From assembly GCF_900205865.1 (NCBI RefSeq), contig NZ_LT906662.1, forward strand, positions 1,687,411 to 1,751,410: DNA of 64,000 nucleotides, written 5' to 3'. The notes under the pieces were generated by a model. It ran no database searches and was not told the DNA's origin. It saw only the letters and a list, made by a program, of their open reading frames with translations. The stretch comes from Thermoanaerobacterium sp. RBIITD. Lineage in GTDB: Bacteria; Bacillota; Thermoanaerobacteria; Thermoanaerobacterales; Thermoanaerobacteraceae. The translations under genes were made by a program, and so were the position numbers. This document shows, piece by piece, positions 36,068 to 43,691 of the stretch. Every line of letters begins with the position of its first letter. The first letter of the stretch is position 1.

Positions 36068-36661
36068 ATGTTAGGACGTACACACCTTGCAATAGGTCTT
36101 GCAACAACAGCAACGGTAATAACAAATCCGCACGCACTACCTCAGGCACTTATAACAGCAGGAATAAGTTCATTGTTGCCTGACATAGACGAAGAACACA
36201 GCCTAATAAGACGTAAAATAGACATTATTCCAGGCTTGCCATTAGGCTTTCCGTTACTATTAATAGCAGATTATTTTTTATGGCATTATAAATACTTTTC
36301 GTTGCTTGCAGCGATCTTGTTTGCAGTTTATATAGGCTTTGCGTACTTCACGAAACACAGAGGTTTTACTCACTCGTTTGCAGGTTTTGCAACGTTCATA
36401 TTAATACTTGTATTGTCCGATAAAATGCTTCTTATACCTGCCATAATAGGCTATGGTATGCACCTTGTAGCAGACTTAATGACAAATGCAGGCATTGAGC
36501 TTTTATATCCTTATGAAAGACGTTTTGGATTCCATTTGTTTAATACAGGTTCTATTATAGACCAATCTATAGGACTTATAGCAACTTTTATATTCTTTGC
36601 TATGCTTTACCATAACTTTACAGGTATGCGCATACCTTTTAAGACGTTCACTCGTTTGTGA
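36068..36661 (+). CDS. YdjM/DUF457-type membrane-bound metal-dependent hydrolase
   Basis: 197 residues with the family N-terminus LGRTHLAIGLATTA, SSLLPDIDEEHS and KHRGFTHSFAG, giving a His/Asp metal site among about five membrane helices. The group is often called LexA-regulated membrane-bound metal-dependent hydrolase. The substrate is unknown. Its last codons contain the 16-bp core of the thrice-repeated palindrome, and its stop lies within a terminator. Confidence 0.85.
   Translation: MLGRTHLAIGLATTATVITNPHALPQALITAGISSLLPDIDEEHSLIRRKIDIIPGLPLGFPLLLIADYFLWHYKYFSLLAAILFAVYIGFAYFTKHRGFTHSFAGFATFILILVLSDKMLLIPAIIGYGMHLVADLMTNAGIELLYPYERRFGFHLFNTGSIIDQSIGLIATFIFFAMLYHNFTGMRIPFKTFTRL
36622..36637. 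repeat. Palindrome copy 1 (AGGTATGCGCATACCT)
   Basis: A perfect 16-bp palindrome inside the 3' coding end of the DUF457 gene. Longer 18-bp copies occur at 43966 and 57255. Confidence 0.85.
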
Positions 36662-36677
36662 ACGTCTTTTTTTTTTG
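36641..36677 (+). terminator. Terminator overlapping the DUF457 stop
   Basis: AAGACGTTCAC and GTGAACGTCTT form an 11-bp perfect stem followed by ten T. The stop codon lies inside the stem. Confidence 0.9.
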
Positions 36678-36698
36678 CAACCAAAACCCCCTAACTTT

Positions 36699-36724
36699 GG
36701 AGCCTTTAAGGCTCTTTCTTTTGA
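36699..36724 (+). terminator. Leader terminator, copy 1
   Basis: GGAGCCTTTAAGGCTC followed by TTTCTTTT, placed immediately before the GAGGTGATG ribosome site of the next gene. Almost the same module recurs at 37181. Confidence 0.75.
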
Positions 36725-36736
36725 GGTGATGCAAAC

Positions 36737-37024
36737 ATGACCTTGTTTAAAAAAATAAAAGAAAATAAAAATAAAATAAAAAAAATCGAAAACGGTGATT
36801 TAATTTCAGTTTACCAGATTAATCTTGCAAGCATCTTGCTTTCACTTTCATTGAAAGATTTAACAGATATTGATTTTTCAATAATACTTTTGTTTGTGAA
36901 CGTATATTATGCTACATATCTTATAAGCAAAAAATATAAAACCATACCTGGAAAATTAATTTGGTATGTGCTACCAACAATTATATTAATTTTTACTTAT
37001 TCAATATGCCAATTTAGAAATTGA
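36737..37024 (+). CDS. Hypothetical membrane protein, 95 aa
   Basis: A basic N-terminus (KKIKENKNKIKKIE) followed by three hydrophobic segments. I do not recognise a family. It lies behind a leader terminator duplicated at 37181. The 196 bases after it are AT-rich with no gene I can support. Confidence 0.55.
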   Translation: MTLFKKIKENKNKIKKIENGDLISVYQINLASILLSLSLKDLTDIDFSIILLFVNVYYATYLISKKYKTIPGKLIWYVLPTIILIFTYSICQFRN

Positions 37025-37180
37025 AGGAAAAAACCTGATACTATAAATAAATTTAAAACAATTATAGTTAACCATAGTAAAATATTTTTTACATTGATTA
37101 CACTATTTCTTAAATATTTATTAGAATCGGTAAATTCATTGTAATATTAATAATATATTTTTTACAACAAAAACTTAATT

Positions 37181-37206
37181 GGAGCCTTTAAGGCTCTTTT
37201 TTTTTT
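37181..37206 (+). terminator. Leader terminator, copy 2
   Basis: GGAGCCTTTAAGGCTC plus nine T, then GAGGTGATGCAAACATGG, essentially identical to the module at 36699. Confidence 0.8.
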
Positions 37207-37220
37207 GAGGTGATGCAAAC

Positions 37221-37400
37221 ATGGCAACGTACAAAATCAAATTAGAACTTACAGATGAACAATACAAAATGCTTTGCATGTACATATCACGTATCAAAAA
37301 TGCAACAAAACATGCAACAGAAAATATCAACTATACTGACAGATATGCAAAAATTCTTAACGACTGGAACACGATAGCAGAACAATTAGGAATTGAATAA
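37221..37400 (+). CDS. Hypothetical small protein, 59 aa
   Basis: It opens MATYKIKLELTDEQYKML and is probably a single alpha-helical unit of a small soluble protein. No family is recognised. GAGGTGATG lies upstream. It is followed by a ribosome site (GGAGG) directly after its stop and a second small gene. Confidence 0.6.
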   Translation: MATYKIKLELTDEQYKMLCMYISRIKNATKHATENINYTDRYAKILNDWNTIAEQLGIE

Positions 37401-37415
37401 GGAGGAATGATATTA

Positions 37416-37634
37416 ATGTGGGTATTAGGACAAAATAAGAATTTCATTGAGCAAATTACAGAAGTTTGGATAGAGCCTAAAGATACAAGCAGTGAAACTA
37501 CGTGGAGTATTATGGCAAACAACTATGTAACTTTAGGCAAATATGCTGATGAAAAAAGAGCAAAAGAAATAATACAAAACTTATATAATGCAATCAAAAC
37601 TGGAAACAAAATTTTTCAAATGCCTGAAAAATAA
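37416..37634 (+). CDS. Hypothetical small protein, 72 aa
   Basis: It opens MWVLGQNKNFIEQITEVWIEP. The central pattern NNYVTLGKYADEKRAKEIIQNLYNAI is typical of small phage and ICE proteins of unknown function. I chose the ATG at 37416 over 37407 because GGAGG (37401) leaves too little space for the first. Confidence 0.6.
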   Translation: MWVLGQNKNFIEQITEVWIEPKDTSSETTWSIMANNYVTLGKYADEKRAKEIIQNLYNAIKTGNKIFQMPEK

Positions 37635-37659
37635 AATCTTATAGAAGGAAGGTAAGCGC

Positions 37660-38277
37660 ATGTGGTATGGATACTTTGACGGCTGCTCGAAAGGCAATCC
37701 TGGTGACAGCGGTGTTGGTGGTGTACTGATAGACGAAAACGGTGAGATAGTAGAAAAGATAAGCAAATATATTGGCATACATACAAACAACGAAGCAGAA
37801 TACATGGCACTATTAGAACTACTTAATTCAGCATATCGACATGGTGTTAAAGAAATTTTAATACACGGTGACAGTCAGCTTGTCATAGAACAAATAACAG
37901 GCAACTGGAAACTTAAACAGGAAAGCTTAAGACCTTATTACAATCAATGCAAAGACATGTTGTTTTATATGCATGCAAGTTTTAAGTGGATTCCACGTGA
38001 ACAGAACAAGCAAGCCGACAAACTTTCCAATGAAGCTTTAAAACAAACCTCTGATTTTTGCAATTATCATCGTGGTGTTTTTGACATAAACAACCTTGAG
38101 AAAATAACAAATGACATATATATTGCACATGGTACAGAAGACTATGCGGTAGACCTGCTTCACAATGTGTGCACCTGTCCTGCATTTAAGTACTATGAAG
38201 GCGACTGTAAACATCTTGTCGCTGCGAAAAAACTTAAAGAAACTGAAAAGGACATTGAGGAACTTTTTCCTGCATGA
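37660..38277 (+). CDS. Ribonuclease H fused to a SWIM zinc finger
   Basis: 205 residues. About 1-135 is an RNase HI fold with YFDGCSKGNPG (first catalytic Asp), NNEAEYMALLELL (Glu), HGDSQLVIEQ (Asp) and WIPREQNKQADKLSNEA (C-terminal Asp). The last 50 residues carry CTCPAF and GDCKHLVAAK, the CxC...CxH SWIM zinc finger. The fusion should cut RNA in RNA-DNA hybrids, with SWIM adding nucleic-acid or protein binding. It lies just before the replication-type gene, so primer or R-loop processing in ICE replication is a reasonable inference. Confidence 0.88.
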   Translation: MWYGYFDGCSKGNPGDSGVGGVLIDENGEIVEKISKYIGIHTNNEAEYMALLELLNSAYRHGVKEILIHGDSQLVIEQITGNWKLKQESLRPYYNQCKDMLFYMHASFKWIPREQNKQADKLSNEALKQTSDFCNYHRGVFDINNLEKITNDIYIAHGTEDYAVDLLHNVCTCPAFKYYEGDCKHLVAAKKLKETEKDIEELFPA

Positions 38278-38306
38278 TAGGACGTCAAAAGCGTCCTATT
38301 TTTTTT
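38277..38306 (+). terminator. Terminator after RNase H-SWIM
   Basis: ATAGGACG and CGTCCTAT form an 8-bp stem followed by eight T. Confidence 0.85.
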
Positions 38307-38308
38307 GT

Positions 38309-38348
38309 GGAACGAAACAGATTGACCTCCCGATCTGAACTTCGTTCC
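38309..38348 (+). ncRNA. Structured hairpin with an exposed CCTCC loop
   Basis: GGAACGAA (38309) pairs with TTCGTTCC (38341-38348). An inner CAGAT/ATCTG stem presents the loop TGACCTCCCG. CCTCC is complementary to Shine-Dalgarno sequences. It is not followed by a T-run. A small regulatory RNA or leader element is possible. Confidence 0.4.
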
Positions 38349-38397
38349 TACGGGCATATCACACAAAATTCCTCCTTTAAACATTTGTTCGTGTTTT

Positions 38398-38424
38398 GGC
38401 AGCTTTAAGGCTGCCTTTTTTTTG
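38398..38424 (+). terminator. Terminator upstream of the replication-type gene
   Basis: GGCAGCTTTAAGGCTGCC followed by eight T. Confidence 0.85.
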
Positions 38425-38442
38425 TACACTCCTTTTAAAAAA

Positions 38443-38516
38443 TTGCAAACAGTCGGCAAAAATGGCAGCCAAACTAAAGGCTGCCATTTTTGTTGTAAAC
38501 ATACGACCGTTTGCAA
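38443..38516. repeat. Nested inverted repeats (cruciform) upstream of the replication-type gene
   Basis: Outer arms TTGCAAACAGTCG (38443-38455) and CGACCGTTTGCAA (38504-38516) match at 12 of 13 positions. Inside them AAAAATGGCAGCC (38458-38470) and GGCTGCCATTTTT (38479-38491) match perfectly around an 8-base loop. The inner hairpin could be a terminator. The whole could also be an origin or an oriT-like structure just before the candidate replication gene. Confidence 0.6.
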
Positions 38517-38543
38517 AAACTAAAATAAAAAGGAGTGAATAAA

Positions 38544-41363
38544 ATGAACAAAATTGTAGAACAAATAGGAAAAATTAATTTTGAAGGGAATATTATACCT
38601 GCAAATTGGTATAAACATATTACTTTTCAGTCAGGTAAACCTAACTTAAATGCAATAATAATATTAGCTGAAATTGTCTATTGGTATAGACCAACAATTA
38701 TAAGAGATCCAGCAACAGGAGAAATAAAAGGATATAAAACAAAATTTAATGCAGACAAATTACAAAGATCATATCAAAGTTTTGCAGACCAATTTGGAAT
38801 TTCAAAACGCCAAGCACAAGATGCAATAAAACTGCTTCGTGATTTAGGATTAATTACACTTGAATTCAGAACTATTACAATGCCTACATCTGGTCTAAAA
38901 TTAACAAATGTTATGTTTATTGAACCAGTTCCTGAAAGAATTGAAGAAATAACTTATAACAACATTAAAGAAATTGATGATTCAGATGATAATTCAGTAC
39001 ATTATAATACCTCCTACGATAAAACGAAAGAGGTAGGACGTGAAATAGTTGATACTACAACGCAACGTAATACCTCCTACGATAGAACGGAGGAGGTACC
39101 TACAACAAACGTAGGAGGTCAAGCACCTGAACGTGAGACCAATACAGAGAATACATCACAGACTACATCAGAGACTATCTTACCTGATAGTGTCTCTCTC
39201 TCAAGTAAATCTAGTGATAATAAGCTAGTTACTAGATCTAAAAGATCACTGTGGAAGTCATCTCTATGGTGTAGTGATACTAAGATAGATAATCTTAATA
39301 CGGATAATACACCTAAAGATACTGTATGTATACTTGATAATAATAAGCGTGATATAAGCCTTAATAAAGCACTTGATATAGAGCATATAAAGCCTGAAAT
39401 AAGCCTTAAGGTACCTGTAATAGAGCCTGATATAAGCTTTAAAGAGCTTGATAGAGAACCTGATAAAGAGCCTGTAAATAAGCCTGTATTAAGCACAGTA
39501 ACTATGCTTGAAGATAAGACTGGTAAAATCTTGAATAGCAACCTGAATAAGCCTGAAAAAGACCTGAATAATGCTTTAGATATGCCTAATGATGCTGTAA
39601 AAGAGCCTGATGCTATAAACGTTGATGACCTTGATGACGACTTTTTAAAGCTTGATGATGAGCTTTTTGAGAGCGAAGAATACAAAGAGTTTTTCGCTAT
39701 GCTTGATGCTATGCCTAATCCTGATGATGCATCTAAAGCAAGCCTTGAAATGAGCTATAGTGAACTTGATAGAGAGCTTAAAACAGTGTCTAACCAAAAG
39801 CCTGATACAAGCCTTAATGCACCTGAAAGAGAACCTGAAAGAAACGTTATCATGCCTGATGCCGACTTGATTGAACTTGAAAATGAGCCTGCTGGCATGG
39901 ATGCAGAACAAACTTTGCAGGACAGCACTGACTTGCAAGAATGTCTTTATGCGGAGGACACAAGCAGTTTCACTTCCGCAGCGGAAAAAACAGACTGCGA
40001 TACTGACAGCCATGTGCTACATGTACTCGACAAAGCCGATGTCACCGAGTCAGAAGGCAATCAAAATGCTGACAGCAATGCCGACTTAATGCTGCACCAC
40101 TTTGTCACAGCAAGGACAGAACAAGGCTTTGACTTTGTTCCTGAAGGCGAAGAAGTCAATTACGGCTATGGCAACTGGAACGACTACAGCCTTGAAGAAA
40201 CTGACGATGATGGCATGATAATCTCATCAGGTCAATTTGTGCAAGACTGTGATGCCTTTGAGGATTTTGATGGTGACTGGAAAATGCTTGAAGAATATGG
40301 TTTTACGGTCATTGACGAAGAAAATAGCACAAAGGCACAGGTAAATGCGCAAAATGCATCTGAAAAAGACTGCAAAGATTCTTGTGATGCTTTTTTGAGC
40401 GATTTGAGCGATGATGTCGTCAAAATTCTTGCGAAAGACAAGTTAAGTGATGCTGACATCAAAATTCTTGAAGAAGCTGGCTTTTCTGTTGTTGGTGAGC
40501 TTGACAACACAATGCAGCCTGATGCTAAAAATGTACCTGAAAAGCATGCTGACAGCACCGAACAGGATTTTGTCAGAATGCTCGAAGAAGCGTTCAATGC
40601 AAAGGTCATTGATGATGCTGAAAGTGACGTTGACACTGCTTCAGATATGCCTGAAAAGCATGTTGATAACACTGAACAGGAACTTGTCAAAATGCTTGAA
40701 AATGCATTTAACGCAAAAGTTGTTGACGACACCGAAAATGATATTGCCAGTGTCGTAAATGGCACTGAAAAGCGTGAAAAACTACATGATGTTAGGCTTA
40801 CTGATGAGCTTGACGCATTGCCTGAAAGCCTTTTAAGTGAGCCTGAAAAAATGCTTGATGCTGACAAGCCTGACGAGGTGCTTGTTGCAGAAGTTGGCAG
40901 AAACCTCAATGAGCCTGAAAAAGTGCGTATTGTTGACCATAACAAGCTTAAAAAAGTGCCTATTGATGAAACTGACAGTAAACCTGACGAAGTACGCAAA
41001 TCCAAAGTTATCAGTCTTGCCGACAGGCGTTATCAGAAATCATTAAGGCAAACAGATAAGCCTGAAAAACTGCTTGAAAAAACTGTGAATCGGCGGCAAA
41101 GTCAAATAGCCTTTGTCAATAGACACACAAACGCATTGCAAGAATGTCCTTCCTGCAATGCAGACAGTTTGACAACCGCAGTGGGAAAAAGAGTGCCTTG
41201 TACAGGCTTTGAAGGATTGGAATTGGCAGTTAATGCAGGTATGCGGAAACGAAAGAGTATATCCAGCGGTTCTCCTCCTGCCAAAGAGATGTTTAGAAAT
41301 CTGCTTGTAGTGAGCAAACAAAAGCACCGAAATTTGACTTTTGCCTGTGAAGGAGGAAACTGA
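38544..41363 (+). CDS. Giant replication-type protein: wHTH head plus long acidic repeat region
   Basis: 939 residues. About 1-130 looks like a winged-helix head of the phage/ICE replisome-organiser or DnaD type (FADQFGISKRQAQDAIKLLRDLGLITLE). Residues 160-240 are Thr/Ser-rich. From about 260 to 860 the protein is low-complexity and acidic, full of EPD, KPE and ALD units, with two clear 37-residue repeats near 665-740 (EQDFVRMLEEAFNAKV / EQELVKMLENAFNAKV). The last 85 residues differ in character (Cys/Arg/Lys-rich). I chose the ATG at 38544; GTG 38535 lies within the ribosome site. Function is inferred from the head and from the helicase-loader gene beside it. Confidence 0.7.
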   Translation: MNKIVEQIGKINFEGNIIPANWYKHITFQSGKPNLNAIIILAEIVYWYRPTIIRDPATGEIKGYKTKFNADKLQRSYQSFADQFGISKRQAQDAIKLLRDLGLITLEFRTITMPTSGLKLTNVMFIEPVPERIEEITYNNIKEIDDSDDNSVHYNTSYDKTKEVGREIVDTTTQRNTSYDRTEEVPTTNVGGQAPERETNTENTSQTTSETILPDSVSLSSKSSDNKLVTRSKRSLWKSSLWCSDTKIDNLNTDNTPKDTVCILDNNKRDISLNKALDIEHIKPEISLKVPVIEPDISFKELDREPDKEPVNKPVLSTVTMLEDKTGKILNSNLNKPEKDLNNALDMPNDAVKEPDAINVDDLDDDFLKLDDELFESEEYKEFFAMLDAMPNPDDASKASLEMSYSELDRELKTVSNQKPDTSLNAPEREPERNVIMPDADLIELENEPAGMDAEQTLQDSTDLQECLYAEDTSSFTSAAEKTDCDTDSHVLHVLDKADVTESEGNQNADSNADLMLHHFVTARTEQGFDFVPEGEEVNYGYGNWNDYSLEETDDDGMIISSGQFVQDCDAFEDFDGDWKMLEEYGFTVIDEENSTKAQVNAQNASEKDCKDSCDAFLSDLSDDVVKILAKDKLSDADIKILEEAGFSVVGELDNTMQPDAKNVPEKHADSTEQDFVRMLEEAFNAKVIDDAESDVDTASDMPEKHVDNTEQELVKMLENAFNAKVVDDTENDIASVVNGTEKREKLHDVRLTDELDALPESLLSEPEKMLDADKPDEVLVAEVGRNLNEPEKVRIVDHNKLKKVPIDETDSKPDEVRKSKVISLADRRYQKSLRQTDKPEKLLEKTVNRRQSQIAFVNRHTNALQECPSCNADSLTTAVGKRVPCTGFEGLELAVNAGMRKRKSISSGSPPAKEMFRNLLVVSKQKHRNLTFACEGGN
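39933..39998 (+). repeat. Diverged repeat copy A inside the giant gene
   Basis: It begins TTGCAAGAATGTC and continues with CAGTTTCAC, CCGCAGCGG and a run of A. It aligns with 41136-41197. Confidence 0.6.
41136..41197 (+). repeat. Diverged repeat copy B near the 3' end of the giant gene
   Basis: Shares TTGCAAGAATGTC exactly with copy A, then CAGTTTGAC, CCGCAGTGG and an A-run with a few indels. Both are read in the same frame (LQEC...). Confidence 0.6.
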
Positions 41364-41364
41364 A

Positions 41365-41928
41365 ATGACAGTGCAAGAAACAACAAAGATTGTCAATGCA
41401 CTTAAAGTTGCTTATCCTCGCTATGCTGAACAAATACAGGAGAATAAACAAGGCATGATTAGCCTGTTTGCTTTCATGTTTAAAGACGTGCCTTATGAGG
41501 TTGTTAATTGTGCACTTCAAAAGTTCATACTTGAAAGTCCGTATCCTCCTACGGTACATGATCTTTACAAGGAGGTTATGGCTTTTACGAAACCTGATAT
41601 TCCTGATGAAGATAAGGCATGGTATGAGGTTGCACGTGCAATAAGGCTATATGGTTATTACAGACCTGAAGAAGCCTTTGGCAGTATGTCAGAAGTTGTA
41701 CGTGATGTTGTCAAGGCTATTGGCTGGTCGGAAATATGTTTGTCAAGGAATATAGAGCTTGTACGTGAACAGTTTATAAGGCTATATGGTACGGCAAGGC
41801 AACGTAAAGAGCAGGAAATGTTTATGCCAAGTTTTTTAAAAAGGCGTATAGACAAGCTTACAAAAGGCAAAGTTTTAAACATTTCTGATGCTTTAGGAGG
41901 TGCGGTAAATGGCAAGCAGTGTAAATGA
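41365..41928 (+). CDS. G39P-like replicative helicase loader/inhibitor
   Basis: 187 residues. The N-terminal 70 residues (TVQETTKIVNALKVAYPRYAE, then FAFMFKDVPYEVVNCALQKFI and SPYPPTVHDLY) fit the SPP1 gp39 family, which binds DnaB-type helicase and hands it to the origin-bound organiser. The ATG at 41365 follows GAAGGAGG and is two bases after the previous stop. Pairing with a wHTH organiser-like gene supports an ICE-encoded replication initiation module. Confidence 0.8.
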   Translation: MTVQETTKIVNALKVAYPRYAEQIQENKQGMISLFAFMFKDVPYEVVNCALQKFILESPYPPTVHDLYKEVMAFTKPDIPDEDKAWYEVARAIRLYGYYRPEEAFGSMSEVVRDVVKAIGWSEICLSRNIELVREQFIRLYGTARQRKEQEMFMPSFLKRRIDKLTKGKVLNISDALGGAVNGKQCK

Positions 41929-42112
41929 TATTGTTAGTTCAATGTCTATGCAGGATTTAGAAAGGCTTTCTAAAAAGCAGACTGATAACATCAAGAAGTA
42001 CTATTACAATGCCTTAAAGCATCTATCAAAGGCTATAAGTCAGAAGGACAAGGTTAATACAGCAATATGGACGCACATTGCGAATGAGTTGAAAAGACTT
42101 GTTAAAACGTGA
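41909..42112 (+). CDS. Hypothetical protein, 67 aa
   Basis: A small, basic, helical protein (LERLSKKQTDNIKKYYYNALKHLSKAI) overlapping the end of the helicase-loader gene by 20 bases, so probably co-translated with it. The ribosome site TTAGGAGGTG lies inside that gene. No family recognised; a replication accessory role is a guess from position. Confidence 0.65.
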   Translation: MASSVNDIVSSMSMQDLERLSKKQTDNIKKYYYNALKHLSKAISQKDKVNTAIWTHIANELKRLVKT

Positions 42113-42127
42113 AAGAGGATGTTTGTT

Positions 42128-42715
42128 GTGAAAATTAAAAAGTTTGTGTTAATAATGCTGTTAGTAAGCTTGGTTTTGGCTGTGTCTGGATGTGGAAAAG
42201 AGTATCATTATACGAGCAGAACTTATGTCGTTTCTTATCCAATTAAATCATTAGGACTTAACAATGACGTTTCAGGTTCTTTTTCTGGCGCATTTTTTGT
42301 AGGCTTTGGCAGTCTTGATACAAACACGTATTATTATGTTTATGCCGATGCTGGAAATGGGAGATATATTTTAAAGAAATATGATGCGGAAACAACGTAC
42401 TTGCAAGAAACAGATGGACAGCCGAGATTTGAGAAAATTATCAAGTATTTCATAACTGATAATGGTTCTGATAATTTCACTGTAGATGGAATTAAATTCA
42501 GAAAGCAAGGTTGGCCATTACCGTTTTTTTATGTTGGAAATGTAGAATATACATCTAATGATGCGTTTAATGATAATTATGACATTGTTGCACAACACGT
42601 TAAAATAGGTAAAAATCAAACATTGTATGTCAGTACAGAAGCTACGTCAACCTTGTATGTGCCTAGAGGAACGATAAAGGTTAAATTTAATGCAGATGTT
42701 AATAACGTTAAATGA
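42128..42715 (+). CDS. Putative lipoprotein of unknown function
   Basis: 195 residues with a signal peptide and lipobox LAVSGC (cysteine near residue 22). The mature part is rich in Tyr, Asp and beta-type patterns. I do not recognise a domain. A GTG start at 42128 fits AAAGAGG better than the ATG at 42119. As a surface lipoprotein on an ICE it might act in mating-pair control, exclusion or surface protection, none of which is shown by sequence. Confidence 0.7.
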   Translation: MKIKKFVLIMLLVSLVLAVSGCGKEYHYTSRTYVVSYPIKSLGLNNDVSGSFSGAFFVGFGSLDTNTYYYVYADAGNGRYILKKYDAETTYLQETDGQPRFEKIIKYFITDNGSDNFTVDGIKFRKQGWPLPFFYVGNVEYTSNDAFNDNYDIVAQHVKIGKNQTLYVSTEATSTLYVPRGTIKVKFNADVNNVK

Positions 42716-42731
42716 AAGAAAGGAGTTTTTT

Positions 42732-43667
42732 ATGATTAATAACATAACAGATAAAATATACGGTGCGTTCTACGGTGTTGCTATAGGAGATGCCTTGGGT
42801 GCTACGGTAGAGCATGAACGCAAGGAAAATATTGTATCTAAATACGGTGTTTTAAAGGATATTATTGGTGGTGGTTGGTTAAATTTAAAACCTGGAGAAT
42901 GGACAGATGATACTGAAATGACGTTGGCAGTTGCAGAAGGTATAATTGAAAATAAGGCTGATCCAGTTCCTAAAATTGGTGAACATTTTTTACGATGGGC
43001 AGCAACAAATCCATACGATATTGGTGGTACTGTTAAGACGGCTATTAGATCTATGTGGATATATAATTTGTCTAATTATGAGTGGGAAATTGCTGCTAAA
43101 AAAGCACATGAATGGTTAGACGGGAAAAGTGCAGGTAATGGTGCATTGATGCGTACAATACCTGTTGGAATTGTTTATAAGGATGAGATAGATATAATAA
43201 AACGTTCAGTAGCAATAGCAAAAATGACACATTTTGATCCAAAAGCAGGTTTGACATGTGCTATATATTCGCTTATGGTTCATTATATTTTATATGGTGA
43301 AAAAGATAAATTAAGAGTATTAAATAAAAGTATAAATTTCATATCGGAATCAATTGTAGTTAATGATGAAATAACGAAAATTTTTGAAGATATAATAGAG
43401 ATTAATAAAAATGATTTAATACCTAATGGTTATACAATTAATACTTTAAAATGTGCTTTATGGGCTTTTTTGGAGTCAGAAAATCCTGAACAAGCAATAA
43501 TAAATGCTGTTAATTTAGGTGGTGATGCAGATACAATAGGTGCGATTGCAGGTGGACTTGCAGGTGTTTATTGGGGTTATAAAGAAATTCCAAAAAGGTG
43601 GGTTAAAAAATTAAGAAATAAAAAGAAACTTAATAAAATTTGTAAAAGTATTTTAAAATATGTATAA
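42732..43667 (+). CDS. ADP-ribosylglycohydrolase (DraG family)
   Basis: 311 residues from an ATG at 42732 (AAAGGAG). Family motifs: GVAIGDALGATVEH near the N-terminus, WTDDTEMTLAVAEGI for the metal/ADP-ribose site, and NLGGDADTIGAIAGGLAGVYWG at the C-terminus, whose aspartates bind the second metal. The enzyme removes ADP-ribose from proteins or other acceptors. No ADP-ribosyltransferase gene is evident nearby, so it may counter host or rival modification or act in metabolism. Confidence 0.93.
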   Translation: MINNITDKIYGAFYGVAIGDALGATVEHERKENIVSKYGVLKDIIGGGWLNLKPGEWTDDTEMTLAVAEGIIENKADPVPKIGEHFLRWAATNPYDIGGTVKTAIRSMWIYNLSNYEWEIAAKKAHEWLDGKSAGNGALMRTIPVGIVYKDEIDIIKRSVAIAKMTHFDPKAGLTCAIYSLMVHYILYGEKDKLRVLNKSINFISESIVVNDEITKIFEDIIEINKNDLIPNGYTINTLKCALWAFLESENPEQAIINAVNLGGDADTIGAIAGGLAGVYWGYKEIPKRWVKKLRNKKKLNKICKSILKYV

Positions 43668-43691
43668 TTTTAGAATGGAGTGTTCAATAAT

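Noticed and set aside
39119-39685. Minus-strand ORF of 188 codons
   Set aside because: Again a low-complexity Ser-rich shadow of the EPD/KPE repeats on the other strand.
40232-41005. Long minus-strand ORF of 257 codons, Ser/Thr/Leu-rich
   Set aside because: It is the antisense shadow of the repeat-rich giant gene; no ribosome site and only low-complexity composition.
39933-41197. Template/variable repeat pair of a diversity-generating retroelement
   Set aside because: The two repeats differ by indels and at all bases, not specifically at adenines, and no reverse transcriptase is in the window. The RNase H gene alone does not support it.
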